From Mesorhizobium hawassense (GTDB taxonomy: Bacteria; Pseudomonadota; Alphaproteobacteria; Rhizobiales; Rhizobiaceae), in NCBI RefSeq assembly GCF_003289945.1, contig NZ_QMBP01000005.1, positions 62,001-126,000 of the forward strand: a stretch of DNA of 64,000 nucleotides, given 5' to 3'. Every line of letters starts with the position of its first letter. Position 1 is the first letter of the stretch. Shown piece by piece: positions 53,154-62,617 of this stretch. The translations under genes were made by a program, and so were the position numbers. Under the pieces are notes generated by a model. That model searched no databases. It was not told where the DNA came from and saw only the letters and a program-made list of their open reading frames with translations.

Positions 53154-54089
53154 CTATGACTCACTGCCCCATTTTGGATTCTGTAAATCGCCATGCAAGC
53201 AATAATCCAACGCGCGTAGCGTGATGGCGGCGGGGCGGCTTTCCCAAAATGAAGCGGGAAGATTGGCGATCCGAACGACACGTTCCCGCGCCTGCTCAAC
53301 GCCCATGTTGAGAACCAGGGAGCCATCCTTGCGCTCGCGCAGCCACTTTTCGATGTGGTTCCCGAGGTCTCGGATATTGCGCACGCTCAGGCTCATCGCG
53401 AGATTGGTCTCCAGCGCAGCACTGGTAGGGTCGGGCCATAGGGGGGCCAGCGCAAGTTCCGCGTGCGTCGCCTCATCCTTCTGCAAAAGAGCACAATCCG
53501 CGCAGATCGCGGCGCGCTGCGCCGCCCGCCATCTGGCCATGTCGGCGCGTCCGGTCGGACCGTATATGCTTAGTGTGTCGAGAAAATCTCTGTAGGAACG
53601 GCCCTGATCGAACGGCAGGTCCTGAAATGCGAGCGTATCAATTGCCTCGACCAGCGAAACTGCTCTCCGGGCGGCTCGAGTTGCATCTTGCCAAGCTGTG
53701 ACCGCATAATCGCTGCCTATAATGTTGCGATTGTAGAAGTCCGGAAGGCCTTCATCGAGTATGGCCAGTGGCGCGGCAAGGGCATCGAATGCTTCACGCC
53801 GGGCATCGCTGCGCACACCATCGAACACGAATTCGCTCCATGCCACGAAGATGGCCCGAATTGCGTGCAGGCGAATGGGAAGCTCCGTTTCGCGGTACAA
53901 TCCCCATGACCCCTCGCCAATTTCTGCAACACCGGGGAAAGCTCGCATGGCAGATCGCAATGCGACAAGACGTTTGTTCGCGTCGTCCGACAGATTGGCA
54001 AGCATCATGCGGGGCGAAACGTCTTCCGGGCGTCGCTTGTCCCAAAATTTCAGCCAATCAGGTGAGTGCACTGGGGTTTCGAAGCCCAT
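53154..54089 (-). CDS. Hypothetical protein (311 aa)
   Basis: Soluble, mostly helical, Trp- and Arg-rich; no signal, membrane segment or known motif. Segments such as GLPDFYNRNIIGSDYAVTAWQDATRAARRAV and RDLGNHIEKWLRERKDGSLVLNMGVEQARER may define an uncharacterised family. GC content is slightly below that of its neighbours. ATG 54089 is preceded by a weak AGGAA. Confidence 0.6.
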   Translation of the reverse strand: MGFETPVHSPDWLKFWDKRRPEDVSPRMMLANLSDDANKRLVALRSAMRAFPGVAEIGEGSWGLYRETELPIRLHAIRAIFVAWSEFVFDGVRSDARREAFDALAAPLAILDEGLPDFYNRNIIGSDYAVTAWQDATRAARRAVSLVEAIDTLAFQDLPFDQGRSYRDFLDTLSIYGPTGRADMARWRAAQRAAICADCALLQKDEATHAELALAPLWPDPTSAALETNLAMSLSVRNIRDLGNHIEKWLRERKDGSLVLNMGVEQARERVVRIANLPASFWESRPAAITLRALDYCLHGDLQNPKWGSES

Positions 54090-54301
54090 CTTGTTGGATT
54101 GTTCCTAATATTGCCTACACATCATGTCTAAGATGCTTCTGATCTCTATCTGTCGCGCTTTTAGCGCTCAAGTAATTTCCAACGGGGTTGGTGTTTCCGA
54201 AAACGCCCTGATTATGCCGAACTGCCGCATGATTGTTTCGCGGAAATCTGTCATCCTGCAGTGAGCGGCATATTTTGGCGGCGGCATAGCGGAGGAAACG
54301 C

Positions 54302-54913
54302 ATGAGCATCGAATTCCTGTTGACGTCGCTGATTATCGTGGCTTCGCCCGGCACCGGCGTCCTTTACACGCTGAGCGCCGGCCTTTCGCGCGGTGCGCGC
54401 GCCGCCGTCATTGCCGCTTTCGCCTGCACATTGGGCATCATCCCGCATATGGCGGCCGCCATCACCGGCCTTGCCGCGGTGCTGCACACCAGCGCCGTCG
54501 CCTTCGAGACGCTGAAATATCTCGGCGTCGCCTATCTGCTCTACATGGCCTGGAACACGCTGAAGGAGAAGGGCGGCCTCAGCATCGACGAGGATGCCGC
54601 GCCGCGCTCGACCGCCAGGACGATCACCACCGGCATCCTGGTCAACGTGCTGAACCCGAAACTGTCGATCTTCTTCTTCGCCTTCCTGCCGCAATTCGTC
54701 AGCACCACGGAGCCGCATGCTTTCGCCAGGATGCTGGAGCTCTCCGCCGTCTTCATGCTGATGACCTTCGTCATCTTCGCCATCTATGGCGTGTTCGCGG
54801 CTTCGGTGCGCAGCCATATCGTGTCGCGGCCGAAGGTGCTGATCTGGATGCGCCGCACCTTCGCCGGCGCCTTCGTCATGCTCGGCGCGAAGCTGGCGTT
54901 GGCGGATCGCTAG
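54302..54913 (+). CDS. LysE/RhtB-family exporter (203 aa)
   Basis: Six membrane segments; the start (FLLTSLIIVASPGTGVLYTLSAGLSRG) carries the family's SPGP-like motif as SPGTG, and GILVNVLNPKLSIFFFAFLPQF is the typical central block. Exports amino acids or similar small molecules. Its TAG stop shares the sequence CTAG with the stop of the convergent AraC gene. Confidence 0.92.
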   Translation: MSIEFLLTSLIIVASPGTGVLYTLSAGLSRGARAAVIAAFACTLGIIPHMAAAITGLAAVLHTSAVAFETLKYLGVAYLLYMAWNTLKEKGGLSIDEDAAPRSTARTITTGILVNVLNPKLSIFFFAFLPQFVSTTEPHAFARMLELSAVFMLMTFVIFAIYGVFAASVRSHIVSRPKVLIWMRRTFAGAFVMLGAKLALADR

Positions 54914-55944
54914 CCGGCCGGCTGGCTCTCGGTTCCAGCAGCCTCGTCGATTCCGGGGCCCGACGCAGCCCGAACGCCGAGGCGCCATGCCGATGGCGGG
55001 ACGCCGATCATCTTCTTGAAGGCGCGGCTGAACGCGGCTTCGGATTCGTAGCCTATGTCCGCAGCGATGCTGGCGACGTTGCTGTTGCCGGCGCTGAGCA
55101 GTTCCGAGGCGATCTGCATGCGCCATTTGGCGAGATAGTGCATCGGCGGCATGCCGACGATTTTGCTGAAGCGCTCCGCAAGCACCGTACGCGACAAGGC
55201 TGACTCTTTCGCCAGCGCCTCTACCGTCCAATTGTGCGCCGGCCGGTCGTGGATCAGCGCCAGCGCCTTCGACAGATGCGGATCGCGCAGGCCCGCCAGC
55301 CAGCCGGTCTGCCGCGGCGGCAGCGATTCCACATAGCGGCGCAGCACGTCGACGAACATCAACTCGCTGAGCTTGGTCAGCACCGTCTCGCTGCCGGCCC
55401 GCTTCTCCGCCAATTCCGAGACCGCCAGTCTGATGAACTGGCCGAGCCAGCCGCCATCGCCTTTCGCGTCTCCGGCCTTGATGACGGGCGGCAGCGCTTC
55501 CAGCAGCGGATTGAAAGGCAGCGCATGGCAGGCGAGATAGCCGCAGACCAGCCGCGCCGACAGCGATCCGTCCTTGACGTAGTTGAGGGCGAAAGGCTGT
55601 TGGCTGGCGGCAGCGATCTCCAGCACATCCGCCGTCGGCGGCTCGGCCCTCATGTCGGGATTGCTCGACATGATGTGCGGGTCGCTGTGGGTGAAGACCA
55701 CGACCTCGCCGGCCTCCATCGGGATCGCCGCCTGGCCGACGATGCGGGCAAAGCAGCGGCCTTCCGTCAGCACGTGGTAGGAAATCAGGTGATCCGCGCC
55801 CGGCAATATCCGCGGCAATATCGAGGACGGCGCCGGCGAGCGGATGGCCCACGGGTCCTGAGCCTCGATGTCGAAAAAGGTCGCACCGGTGAGGCGCACC
55901 GTTTTCAAAAGGTCAGACAGAGCATCCCCGGCCATTCCACCCAT
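54910..55944 (-). CDS. AraC-family regulator with cupin-type sensor (344 aa)
   Basis: The N-terminal AraC_binding_2/cupin_6-like domain (GATFFDIEAQDPWAIRSPAP...YHVLTEGRCFARIVG...GDPHIM-like SDPHIMSS) is followed at ~240-335 by two HTH motifs (NWTVEALAKESALSRTVLAERFSKIVGMPPMHYLAKWRM, VASIAADIGYESEAAFSRAFKKMIGVPPSAWR). Probably controls a nearby oxidoreductase or the LysE gene; the target is not visible. Its stop overlaps that of LysE. Confidence 0.92.
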   Translation of the reverse strand: MGGMAGDALSDLLKTVRLTGATFFDIEAQDPWAIRSPAPSSILPRILPGADHLISYHVLTEGRCFARIVGQAAIPMEAGEVVVFTHSDPHIMSSNPDMRAEPPTADVLEIAAASQQPFALNYVKDGSLSARLVCGYLACHALPFNPLLEALPPVIKAGDAKGDGGWLGQFIRLAVSELAEKRAGSETVLTKLSELMFVDVLRRYVESLPPRQTGWLAGLRDPHLSKALALIHDRPAHNWTVEALAKESALSRTVLAERFSKIVGMPPMHYLAKWRMQIASELLSAGNSNVASIAADIGYESEAAFSRAFKKMIGVPPSAWRLGVRAASGPGIDEAAGTESQPAG

Positions 55945-55950
55945 GTCCCG

Positions 55951-56055
55951 CTAGAGCAGTTCCAGGAAAAGTGTGCGCGGTTTTCCGTCCGGAATTGCGT
56001 CAAAACAAGTAGGTAGAGCGGTTCGCCGTTTCCGTGAAACGGTGAAACGCTCTAG
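55951..56055. repeat. 105-bp MITE-like repeat with CTAGAGC ends
   Basis: Terminal inverted repeats CTAGAGC (55951-55957) and GCTCTAG (56049-56055). The inside contains TTCCAGGAAAAGTGTGCGCG, TTTTCCGTCCGGAATTGCGT and the GTTTCCGTGAAAC palindrome. I recognise this as a very frequent intergenic element in Mesorhizobium; one copy is present here. Confidence 0.65.
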
Positions 56056-56231
56056 TTGCGCGGCAATCCGGCGCGACATCCCTTTCCAGTTCCGGACGCG
56101 CTGTCAAGTAAGGCGGACGCCACGTCATTCCGTTCCTTGCCGGACGCTTTAAACCCCTGCGGCGCTGCGCGGTGTCGTCTCAAACCGGCACCGAGCGCAG
56201 TCGAACCGAACCTAGATAAGGATCAACAGTC

Positions 56232-56657
56232 ATGACGGTACATAAGGGCGGGTGTTTTTGCGGCGCCGTGGAAATCGAAGTCCACGGAACCGCCGAGGCA
56301 ATGGGTTATTGCCATTGCAGTTCCTGCCGTTCGTGGTCGGCGTCTCCGGTGAACGCTTTCACCTTGTGGAAGCCCCAGAACGTCAAGGTCACCAAGGGCG
56401 TGGAGTTCTTGTCCGGCTTCGAGAAGTCCGAGATGAGCGATCGCCAGTTCTGCACGAAATGCGGCGGGCATCTGATGACGGATCATCCGCCGCTCGGACT
56501 GGTCGACGTCTACGCGGCCACCATACCGACGGTGGAATTCACGCCGGGGGTCCACGTCAACTACGCCGAAACGGTCCTGCCGATGAAGGACGGGCTGCCG
56601 AAGCTCAAGGATTTTCCGGCCGAGCTCGGCGGCTCCGGCATCGCCGTCCCGGAATAG
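56232..56657 (+). CDS. GFA-family zinc protein (141 aa)
   Basis: CFCGAVEIE near the start, CHCSSCRSW and FCTKCGGHLM give the conserved zinc-binding Cys set of the GFA/CENP-V fold. Enzymatic role uncertain. AAGGA stands before ATG 56232. The OsmC gene follows by 56 bp and is likely cotranscribed. Confidence 0.88.
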   Translation: MTVHKGGCFCGAVEIEVHGTAEAMGYCHCSSCRSWSASPVNAFTLWKPQNVKVTKGVEFLSGFEKSEMSDRQFCTKCGGHLMTDHPPLGLVDVYAATIPTVEFTPGVHVNYAETVLPMKDGLPKLKDFPAELGGSGIAVPE

Positions 56658-56713
56658 GGCGGGACGATGGCTGACGATTTCAAGCAATCGCACTTCACGA
56701 CAGGAGAACAGCA

Positions 56714-57229
56714 ATGGATATCGCGACGTTTCGCGCCACGCAGGAGCCGATCAAGGATCTTTATCGCAAGGACGCGCGGGCCGCGCTTCTTACCTTGAAG
56801 GCCAAGGGCAGCGCCGACGACACCAAGGTGACCTGCAAGGTCGAGACCGGACGTGGGCTTGCGCTGGCCGGCATCCATCCGAAGGCCGGCGGCAGCGGCC
56901 GGGAGCTTTGTTCCGGCGACATGCTGCTGGAGGCGCTGATCGCCTGCGCCGGCGTTTCGATGCGGGCGGCCGCGGCCGTGCTCGAGATTCCGATCAAGTC
57001 GGCGGAAATCTCCGCCGAGGGCGACGTCGATCTGCGTGGCACGCTTGGCGTCACCGAGGGCGTGCCGGTCGGCTTCAAGGAAATCCGCCTGCGCTTCGAC
57101 ATCGAGTCGGACGTCGAGCAAAGCCGGCTGACCCAGCTGCTCGAACTCACGGACCGGTACTGCGTGATCTTCCAGACGATCCAGCGCAGCCCCAAGACCT
57201 TCGTGAAACTCAACAGGGTGGTCTCGTAA
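56714..57229 (+). CDS. OsmC-family protein (171 aa)
   Basis: OsmC/Ohr-type fold with Cys in ELCSGDMLLEALIACAGVSM and RYCVIFQTI; the second half carries the IPIKSAEISAEGDVDLRG..GV..GFKEIRLRFDIESD pattern. Such proteins reduce organic hydroperoxides through paired Cys, though the spacing here is not that of classical Ohr. AGGAGAA precedes ATG 56714. A terminator hairpin follows. Confidence 0.87.
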   Translation: MDIATFRATQEPIKDLYRKDARAALLTLKAKGSADDTKVTCKVETGRGLALAGIHPKAGGSGRELCSGDMLLEALIACAGVSMRAAAAVLEIPIKSAEISAEGDVDLRGTLGVTEGVPVGFKEIRLRFDIESDVEQSRLTQLLELTDRYCVIFQTIQRSPKTFVKLNRVVS

Positions 57230-57242
57230 CCCTTTGACTTTG

Positions 57243-57276
57243 CCCGGAACCCAATCCTGGCGGGGCGGGTTCCGGG
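57243..57276. terminator. Hairpin after OsmC gene
   Basis: CCCGGAACCC (57243-57252) and GGGTTCCGGG (57267-57276), a perfect 10-bp stem, but without a strong T-run. Confidence 0.5.
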
Positions 57277-57310
57277 CCGCGGCCTGAGCGCGACCTTTCC
57301 GCGCCAGGCC

Positions 57311-57529
57311 CTATCCCTTCACGTAGCCTATCGCCTCGACGCTGCGCCCGTCCGCGGCGCGCGTCAGGCTGACGCCGCGCAGCGAACTGCCGTCGGATAT
57401 CCAGAAGCGCCAGCAAGGCAAGCTGGGCTCTGGGCCCAGCAAGCAGACACCAAAGCGTTGGTCGCTCGAACGCACGGATTGTCGCCTCCTCGGCTCTGCT
57501 GCCTTCACGGCATCACCGCACACGATCAT
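57311..57529 (-). CDS. Small hypothetical protein (72 aa)
   Basis: Short frame with GVCLLGPEPSLPCWRFWISDGSSLRGVSLTR as its only notable stretch. ATG 57529 gives 72 residues; ATG 57592 would add 21. No motif is recognised. Divergent from the export operon. Confidence 0.4.
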   Translation of the reverse strand: MIVCGDAVKAAEPRRRQSVRSSDQRFGVCLLGPEPSLPCWRFWISDGSSLRGVSLTRAADGRSVEAIGYVKG

Positions 57530-57632
57530 TGCTATCGAGAAGTTCGCGTCGGCATTCCCTTGCTTGATCAAACGCAATGCGGGCCGGGTCACGGATGGCT
57601 AGGAGAGCCGTGGTTGAACGGAGCGAAACCTC

Positions 57633-58622
57633 ATGCGCTTTCCCGCTGTCTTGGCTCTTTTCGCCGGCGTTGCGCTGGCTGGTGGCGGCTACGCCTTTTG
57701 GAATCACGAGAAGGCCGCGCAATTGCCGGCCGGTCTTGCGGCAGCCAACGGCCGCATCGAAGTCGAGCGGGTGGAGATCGCCTCCAAACTTGCGGGCCGG
57801 GTGGCCGAGATTCGAGTGAAGGAAGGCGATTCCGTCCAGGCGGGGTCGGTTGTCGCCAGGCTGGATACCAGCGAATTGTTGGCGCAACTCGCTGCGGCAA
57901 AAGCTGCGGTACAGCGAGCGGAAGCAGGCATCAGCCGCGCCAGGGCCGACATCGTGATACGCCAAGCGGAGCATCACCTGTCCGAGGTCGAGATGCAGCG
58001 CGCAAGCGAACTTGAACGGCGCTCGGCCGGAACCACCGCGGAGGCCGAGCGGCGCACGGCCGAGTATGATGTTGCCGGGGCGCAGATTCTGGGGGCTCGC
58101 GCGGCGTTGGAGGACGCCACCGCGGCGAAGGTGGCAGCCGAGGCCCAGGTCGACCAGATCGAGGCGACGATCGCCGACACGACACTGACGACGCCGACTA
58201 CAGGCCGCGTGGAATACAAGTTGGTTCAGACGGGCGAGGTCATAGCGGCCGGGGGCCGCGTCGCCACGGTTCTCGACCTGAACGACGTCTTTATGACGAT
58301 CTTCCTGCCGACAGGAGCGGCTGGCAGCGTTGCCATGGGGTCGCAGGCCCGCATCGTCCTCGATGCCGCCCCAGGCTACGTGGTCCCGGCAACCGTGTCC
58401 TTTGTCGCCGCGCAGGCACAGTTCACGCCAAAGTCGGTCGAAACGGAGAACGAGCGCGAAAAGCTCATGTATCGCGTGAAGCTCGCAATCGATCCGGCGT
58501 TGCTTGAGACATATCGCGGCTACGTCAAATCCGGCCTGACCGGCAACGCCTACTTGAAGCTGGATCCCGCCGCCACCTGGCCGGCTTGGTTGGAGCCTCG
58601 TTTGCCCGATGTTGGTGAGTGA
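57633..58622 (+). CDS. HlyD-type membrane fusion protein (YhiI-like), 329 aa
   Basis: An N-terminal membrane anchor (6-23), then lipoyl half-motifs (ASKLAGRVAEIRVKEGDSVQAGSVVARLD and TTPTTGRVEYKLVQTGEVIAAGGRVATVLDL) around a coiled-coil hairpin (~75-185), and a beta-barrel C-part. It links an inner-membrane ABC pump to an outer channel. First gene of a three-gene operon; its end overlaps the ABC gene by 14 bp. Confidence 0.9.
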   Translation: MRFPAVLALFAGVALAGGGYAFWNHEKAAQLPAGLAAANGRIEVERVEIASKLAGRVAEIRVKEGDSVQAGSVVARLDTSELLAQLAAAKAAVQRAEAGISRARADIVIRQAEHHLSEVEMQRASELERRSAGTTAEAERRTAEYDVAGAQILGARAALEDATAAKVAAEAQVDQIEATIADTTLTTPTTGRVEYKLVQTGEVIAAGGRVATVLDLNDVFMTIFLPTGAAGSVAMGSQARIVLDAAPGYVVPATVSFVAAQAQFTPKSVETENEREKLMYRVKLAIDPALLETYRGYVKSGLTGNAYLKLDPAATWPAWLEPRLPDVGE

Positions 58623-61350
58623 AGCCCCGGCCATCGACGTCTCCGACGTCACCCATCGCTATGGCGCGGTGACGGCGCTGAAGGATGTCTCCGTGTCCGT
58701 CCCCGTCGGCGCCGCGACGGCCATCGTCGGACCGGATGGTGTCGGCAAGTCCACCCTCCTGGGATTGATAGCTGGTGTTCGGCGCTTGCAGAGCGGAGCG
58801 ATCCGTACGCTTGAAGGCGACATCGCCAAGGCGGCCCACCGCGACGCGGTCTCCCCTCGTATCGCCTACATGCCACAAGGGCTCGGCCGCAACCTCTACC
58901 CGACGTTGTCAGTCTACGAGAACATCGACTTCTTCGGGCGTCTGTTTGGCCTGGCGGCGAGCGAGCGTCATGCGCGCATTGCCCGTCTGCTCGCGGCGAC
59001 CGGGCTCGAGCCGTTTCCGGATCGGCCGGCTGGCAAGCTCTCTGGCGGCATGCGGCAAAAGCTTTCGCTCTGTTGCTCGCTCATTCATGATCCCGATCTG
59101 CTTATTCTCGATGAGCCCACGACCGGCGTCGATCCGCTTTCGCGCCGCCAATTCTGGGCCTTGATCGACGAGATCAGGGCTGACAGACCCGGGCTGACAG
59201 TGCTGGTGTCGACCGCCTATATGGAAGAGGCCGAGCTTTTCGATCGACTGATAGTGATGGACGCCGGGTGCGTGCTCGCCGACGGATCGATGGCGGACAT
59301 TCTCGCCCGCGCCGGCGCGAACACCCTGGAGGAAGCGTATGTGGCGCTGCAGGCCGGCAGCGAGGCAGGCACACGCACCGCATTTCACATGCCGCCGCGA
59401 ACGGCTCGCTCTGACCGGCCGGCGATCGTCGCCGAGAATCTGACGCGCAAGTTCGGAGACTTTACGGCCGTCGACGGCGTGAGCTTCAGCATCGAGCAGG
59501 GCGAGGTTTTCGGTTTTCTCGGCTCGAATGGCTGCGGCAAGACAACGACGATGAAGATGTTGACCGGCCTGCTCGGCATCACCGAGGGCAGGGCTGAGCT
59601 GCTGGGTCGTCCGGTCCAGGCGGCCGAACTTGAGACCCGCATGCGCGTCGGCTACATGTCGCAATCCTTCTCGCTCTACGAAGAACTGACAGTGCGCGCG
59701 AACCTTGTCTTGCACGCGCGCCTTTACCGAATACCGGCAAAGGAGCTTGGCCCGCGCGTGGACGAGGCACTCCAGGAATTCGATCTCGCCGCGGTGGCTG
59801 ACCAGCAGCCGATGAGATTGCCGCTCGGCGTCAGGCAGCGGCTGCAATTGGCGGCCGCCTGCCTGCACCATCCGGAAGTGCTCATCCTGGACGAACCGAC
59901 GTCGGGCGTGGACCCCGCGGCCCGCGACATGTTCTGGCGAATTCTGGGGGATCTGTCACGGCACGAGGGTGTGACCATCTTCGTCTCGACGCATTTCATG
60001 AACGAAGCCGAGCGATGCGACCGCGTCTCGTTGATGCATGGCGGGAAGCTGCTTGCCATCGGGTCGCCGCAGCAAATCACAGCATCAAAAGGCGCCGCCA
60101 CGCTCGAGGACGCTTTCATCGCCTACCTGCAGGAGGCGGACAACGAGCCCTCAACCGACGCAGCCCCTCGGCAGCCGCCGGTTGCCGCACAACCCTCCAC
60201 GCGGCGCGCTTCCGGTCGATTGCGCGCTTCCCTGGGACGCACCTGGGCATTCGCGCGACGCGAGGTGCTTGAATTGGCACGCGATCGCATTCGTCTCGCC
60301 TTCGCGCTCGTTGGTCCTCTGATCCTCTTGGTCACCTTGGGATACGGGACGACCTTCGATGTCGAGAACCTCACCTTCGCGGTGTTCGATCGCGATCAAA
60401 GCATCGAGAGCGGGCGCCTGGTCGAGAGTTTCTCGAGCTCGAGATACTTCAAGGAGCAGCCGCCCCTGAGCAGCGAAGCCGCCATCGACCGGCGGTTGCT
60501 CGCCGGGGAATTGCGCGTCGCAATCGACATCCCGCCGAACTTCGGCCGCGATCTCATCAATGGAAACAAGCCGGAGGTCGCGTTCTTCCTGGATGGGGCC
60601 AATCCTTTCCGCGCCGAAACGGCGCGCGGGTATCTGCAGGGAGTCGTGATGTCCTACGTGGAGGACCTGTCGCTCCAAACCTACGGGGAGGTTCCGGACC
60701 TCACGCCGCTGCAGGTCGACACCCGGTTCCGATACAATCAGGACTTCCGCAGCGTGTTCGCGATCACGCCGGGCACGATCATGCTCTTCCTCATTCTGTT
60801 TCCCGCGATGTTGAGCGCGCTCGGGGTGGTGAGGGAGCGGGAAGTCGGTTCGATAAGCAATCTCTACGCCTCGCCGGCCACCGTCGGCGAGTTCCTTCTC
60901 GGCAAGCAGGCGCCCTACATCCTCCTCGGCTTCTCCAGTTTTCTCAGCCTCGTCGCGCTTGACGGCCTGCTGTTTGGCGTCACTGTCAAAGGCTCGCCGG
61001 CTGCGCTCGCCTTGGGCGCTTTTCTTTACATCTTCGCGGCCACCGCTCTCGGCACACTGATATCCAGCTTCGTCCGCACGCAGATTGCGGCCATCATCGC
61101 CAGCGCGATCATCACCACCGTTCCGGCAATCAATTTCTCCGGATACCTCTATCCGGCGGCGACGCTGGAGGGGGCGGGCCGTTTCATGGGCATGGGATTT
61201 CCCTCGCTTTGGTTCCAGAACGTGAGCCTTGGCGCCATCACGAAGGCGCGCGATTTCGCTGCCTTCTATCGCGAATATCTGGTCCTTTTCGCCTTCGGGG
61301 TAGGCTATCTCGCCGTAGCACGGCTCTTCTTGCGCAAGCAGGAGGCGTGA
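58609..61350 (+). CDS. Double ABC ATPase fused to ABC-2 permease (RbbA-like), 913 aa
   Basis: Two nucleotide-binding domains then a membrane half. NBD1: Walker A GPDGVGKST (~44-52), signature LSGGMRQK, Walker B LLILDEPTT. NBD2: GSNGCGKTT (~305-313), degenerate signature LPLGVRQR, Walker B VLILDEPTS. From ~545 the ABC-2 permease follows, with an anchor helix, a large extracytoplasmic loop and five more helices. Size and order equal E. coli RbbA (YhiH, 911 aa), reported as ribosome-associated; here the operon context favours export. Weakened NBD2 signature suggests asymmetric ATP sites. Confidence 0.9.
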   Translation: MLVSEAPAIDVSDVTHRYGAVTALKDVSVSVPVGAATAIVGPDGVGKSTLLGLIAGVRRLQSGAIRTLEGDIAKAAHRDAVSPRIAYMPQGLGRNLYPTLSVYENIDFFGRLFGLAASERHARIARLLAATGLEPFPDRPAGKLSGGMRQKLSLCCSLIHDPDLLILDEPTTGVDPLSRRQFWALIDEIRADRPGLTVLVSTAYMEEAELFDRLIVMDAGCVLADGSMADILARAGANTLEEAYVALQAGSEAGTRTAFHMPPRTARSDRPAIVAENLTRKFGDFTAVDGVSFSIEQGEVFGFLGSNGCGKTTTMKMLTGLLGITEGRAELLGRPVQAAELETRMRVGYMSQSFSLYEELTVRANLVLHARLYRIPAKELGPRVDEALQEFDLAAVADQQPMRLPLGVRQRLQLAAACLHHPEVLILDEPTSGVDPAARDMFWRILGDLSRHEGVTIFVSTHFMNEAERCDRVSLMHGGKLLAIGSPQQITASKGAATLEDAFIAYLQEADNEPSTDAAPRQPPVAAQPSTRRASGRLRASLGRTWAFARREVLELARDRIRLAFALVGPLILLVTLGYGTTFDVENLTFAVFDRDQSIESGRLVESFSSSRYFKEQPPLSSEAAIDRRLLAGELRVAIDIPPNFGRDLINGNKPEVAFFLDGANPFRAETARGYLQGVVMSYVEDLSLQTYGEVPDLTPLQVDTRFRYNQDFRSVFAITPGTIMLFLILFPAMLSALGVVREREVGSISNLYASPATVGEFLLGKQAPYILLGFSSFLSLVALDGLLFGVTVKGSPAALALGAFLYIFAATALGTLISSFVRTQIAAIIASAIITTVPAINFSGYLYPAATLEGAGRFMGMGFPSLWFQNVSLGAITKARDFAAFYREYLVLFAFGVGYLAVARLFLRKQEA

Positions 61351-61352
61351 AG

Positions 61353-62480
61353 ATGGCCGGCTGGCTTTCCAACGTTTTCCGTCTCGGCCTGAAGGAACTG
61401 GCAAGCCTCGCCGCGGACACGGTGCTGGCCGCCTTCATCGTCTACTCGTTTTCTTTTGCCGTCTTCAGCCAGGCAACGGGAATCAAGACGGAAGTCGCGA
61501 ACGCGCCGGTGGCCATCGTCGACTCCGACCACTCCTTGCTGTCCACGCGCATCCGCGATGGGTTTCTCCAGCCATATTTTCGGCGGCCGGCTCTGATCGA
61601 CCGTTCCGGGATCGACGACGTGATGGACCGGGGCGTGTATACGTTCGTGCTTGATATTCCACCGCGTTTCGAAGCCGACGTGCTGCTGGGGCGCCATCCG
61701 TCGGTGCAGCTCAACGTCGATGCGACCGCGATGACGCAAGCCGGCGTCGGGGGCGCGTATGTGGAGTCAATCGTGCAACAGGAGACGCGAGACTATCTCC
61801 ACACGCACGGCGTGGACGATCAAATCCCGCTGACCGCCGTCGCGCGGACCTTTTTCAATCCAAATCTGGAGGGGCTCCGGTTCGAGGCGATCATGGCGGT
61901 TCTCCAGAACATCACGATGCTGTCGATGCTGCTTGTGGGCGCGGCCGTGATCCGGGAGCGCGAGCATGGGACGATCGAACACCTGCTGGTCATGCCTGTG
62001 CGGCCGAGCGAGATCGCGGCCGCGAAGATCCTGGCCAACGGCCTGGCCATCCTGGTCGCAACCGGGCTGTCGCTCCTCATCGTCGTCGAGCATCTGCTGC
62101 ATGTGCCGATCCAGGGTTCCATCTTTCTCTTCCTCGGCGGCACGGCGGTCTACCTTTTCGCGATTGCATCCCTTGGCATTCTGCTCGCGACCATCGCCAA
62201 CACGATGCCGCAATTCGCGCTGCTGGCAATGCCGGTGTTTCTCGTCCTCAACATGCTGTCGGGAGGCGTCACGCCGCTCGAGAGTATGCCCGAGCCGCTC
62301 CAGCTTGCCGTTCAGGCCTCACCTGCCATGCACTTCGTCAAGTTTGCTCAATCGGTGCTGTACCGAGGCGCCGGCGCCGATGTGGTGTGGCCGCAAATCG
62401 CTGTCCTCAGCCTTCTGGGCACAGTGTTCCTCGCCATCGCGCTCTCGCGTTTTCGGGCGATGCTGGCTCGTGTTCAATAG
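61353..62480 (+). CDS. ABC-2-type permease (YhhJ-like), 375 aa
   Basis: One N-terminal helix (~22-44), a large periplasmic domain (VANAPVAIVDSDHSLLSTRIRDGF...), then five helices with the ABC-2 motif REREHGTIEHLLVMPVRPSEIAAAKIL. ATG 61353 has CAGGAGG directly before it and lies two bases after the previous stop. With the two upstream genes it forms a yhiI-rbbA-yhhJ-type efflux pump, the second permease half of the heterodimer. Confidence 0.9.
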   Translation: MAGWLSNVFRLGLKELASLAADTVLAAFIVYSFSFAVFSQATGIKTEVANAPVAIVDSDHSLLSTRIRDGFLQPYFRRPALIDRSGIDDVMDRGVYTFVLDIPPRFEADVLLGRHPSVQLNVDATAMTQAGVGGAYVESIVQQETRDYLHTHGVDDQIPLTAVARTFFNPNLEGLRFEAIMAVLQNITMLSMLLVGAAVIREREHGTIEHLLVMPVRPSEIAAAKILANGLAILVATGLSLLIVVEHLLHVPIQGSIFLFLGGTAVYLFAIASLGILLATIANTMPQFALLAMPVFLVLNMLSGGVTPLESMPEPLQLAVQASPAMHFVKFAQSVLYRGAGADVVWPQIAVLSLLGTVFLAIALSRFRAMLARVQ

Positions 62481-62617
62481 GTTGGCAACCGGCTTGGGCC
62501 GCAGCGCCGACGCTACCGTCCGAGACGGTCGCCGCGCTGGTTGAATCGGCAGTGCTGGCGGGCAAGGTCGCGCAGCAAGCGGACGCGGCCGGCTGACGCC
62601 GCTCCGTTCTGCGAGGA

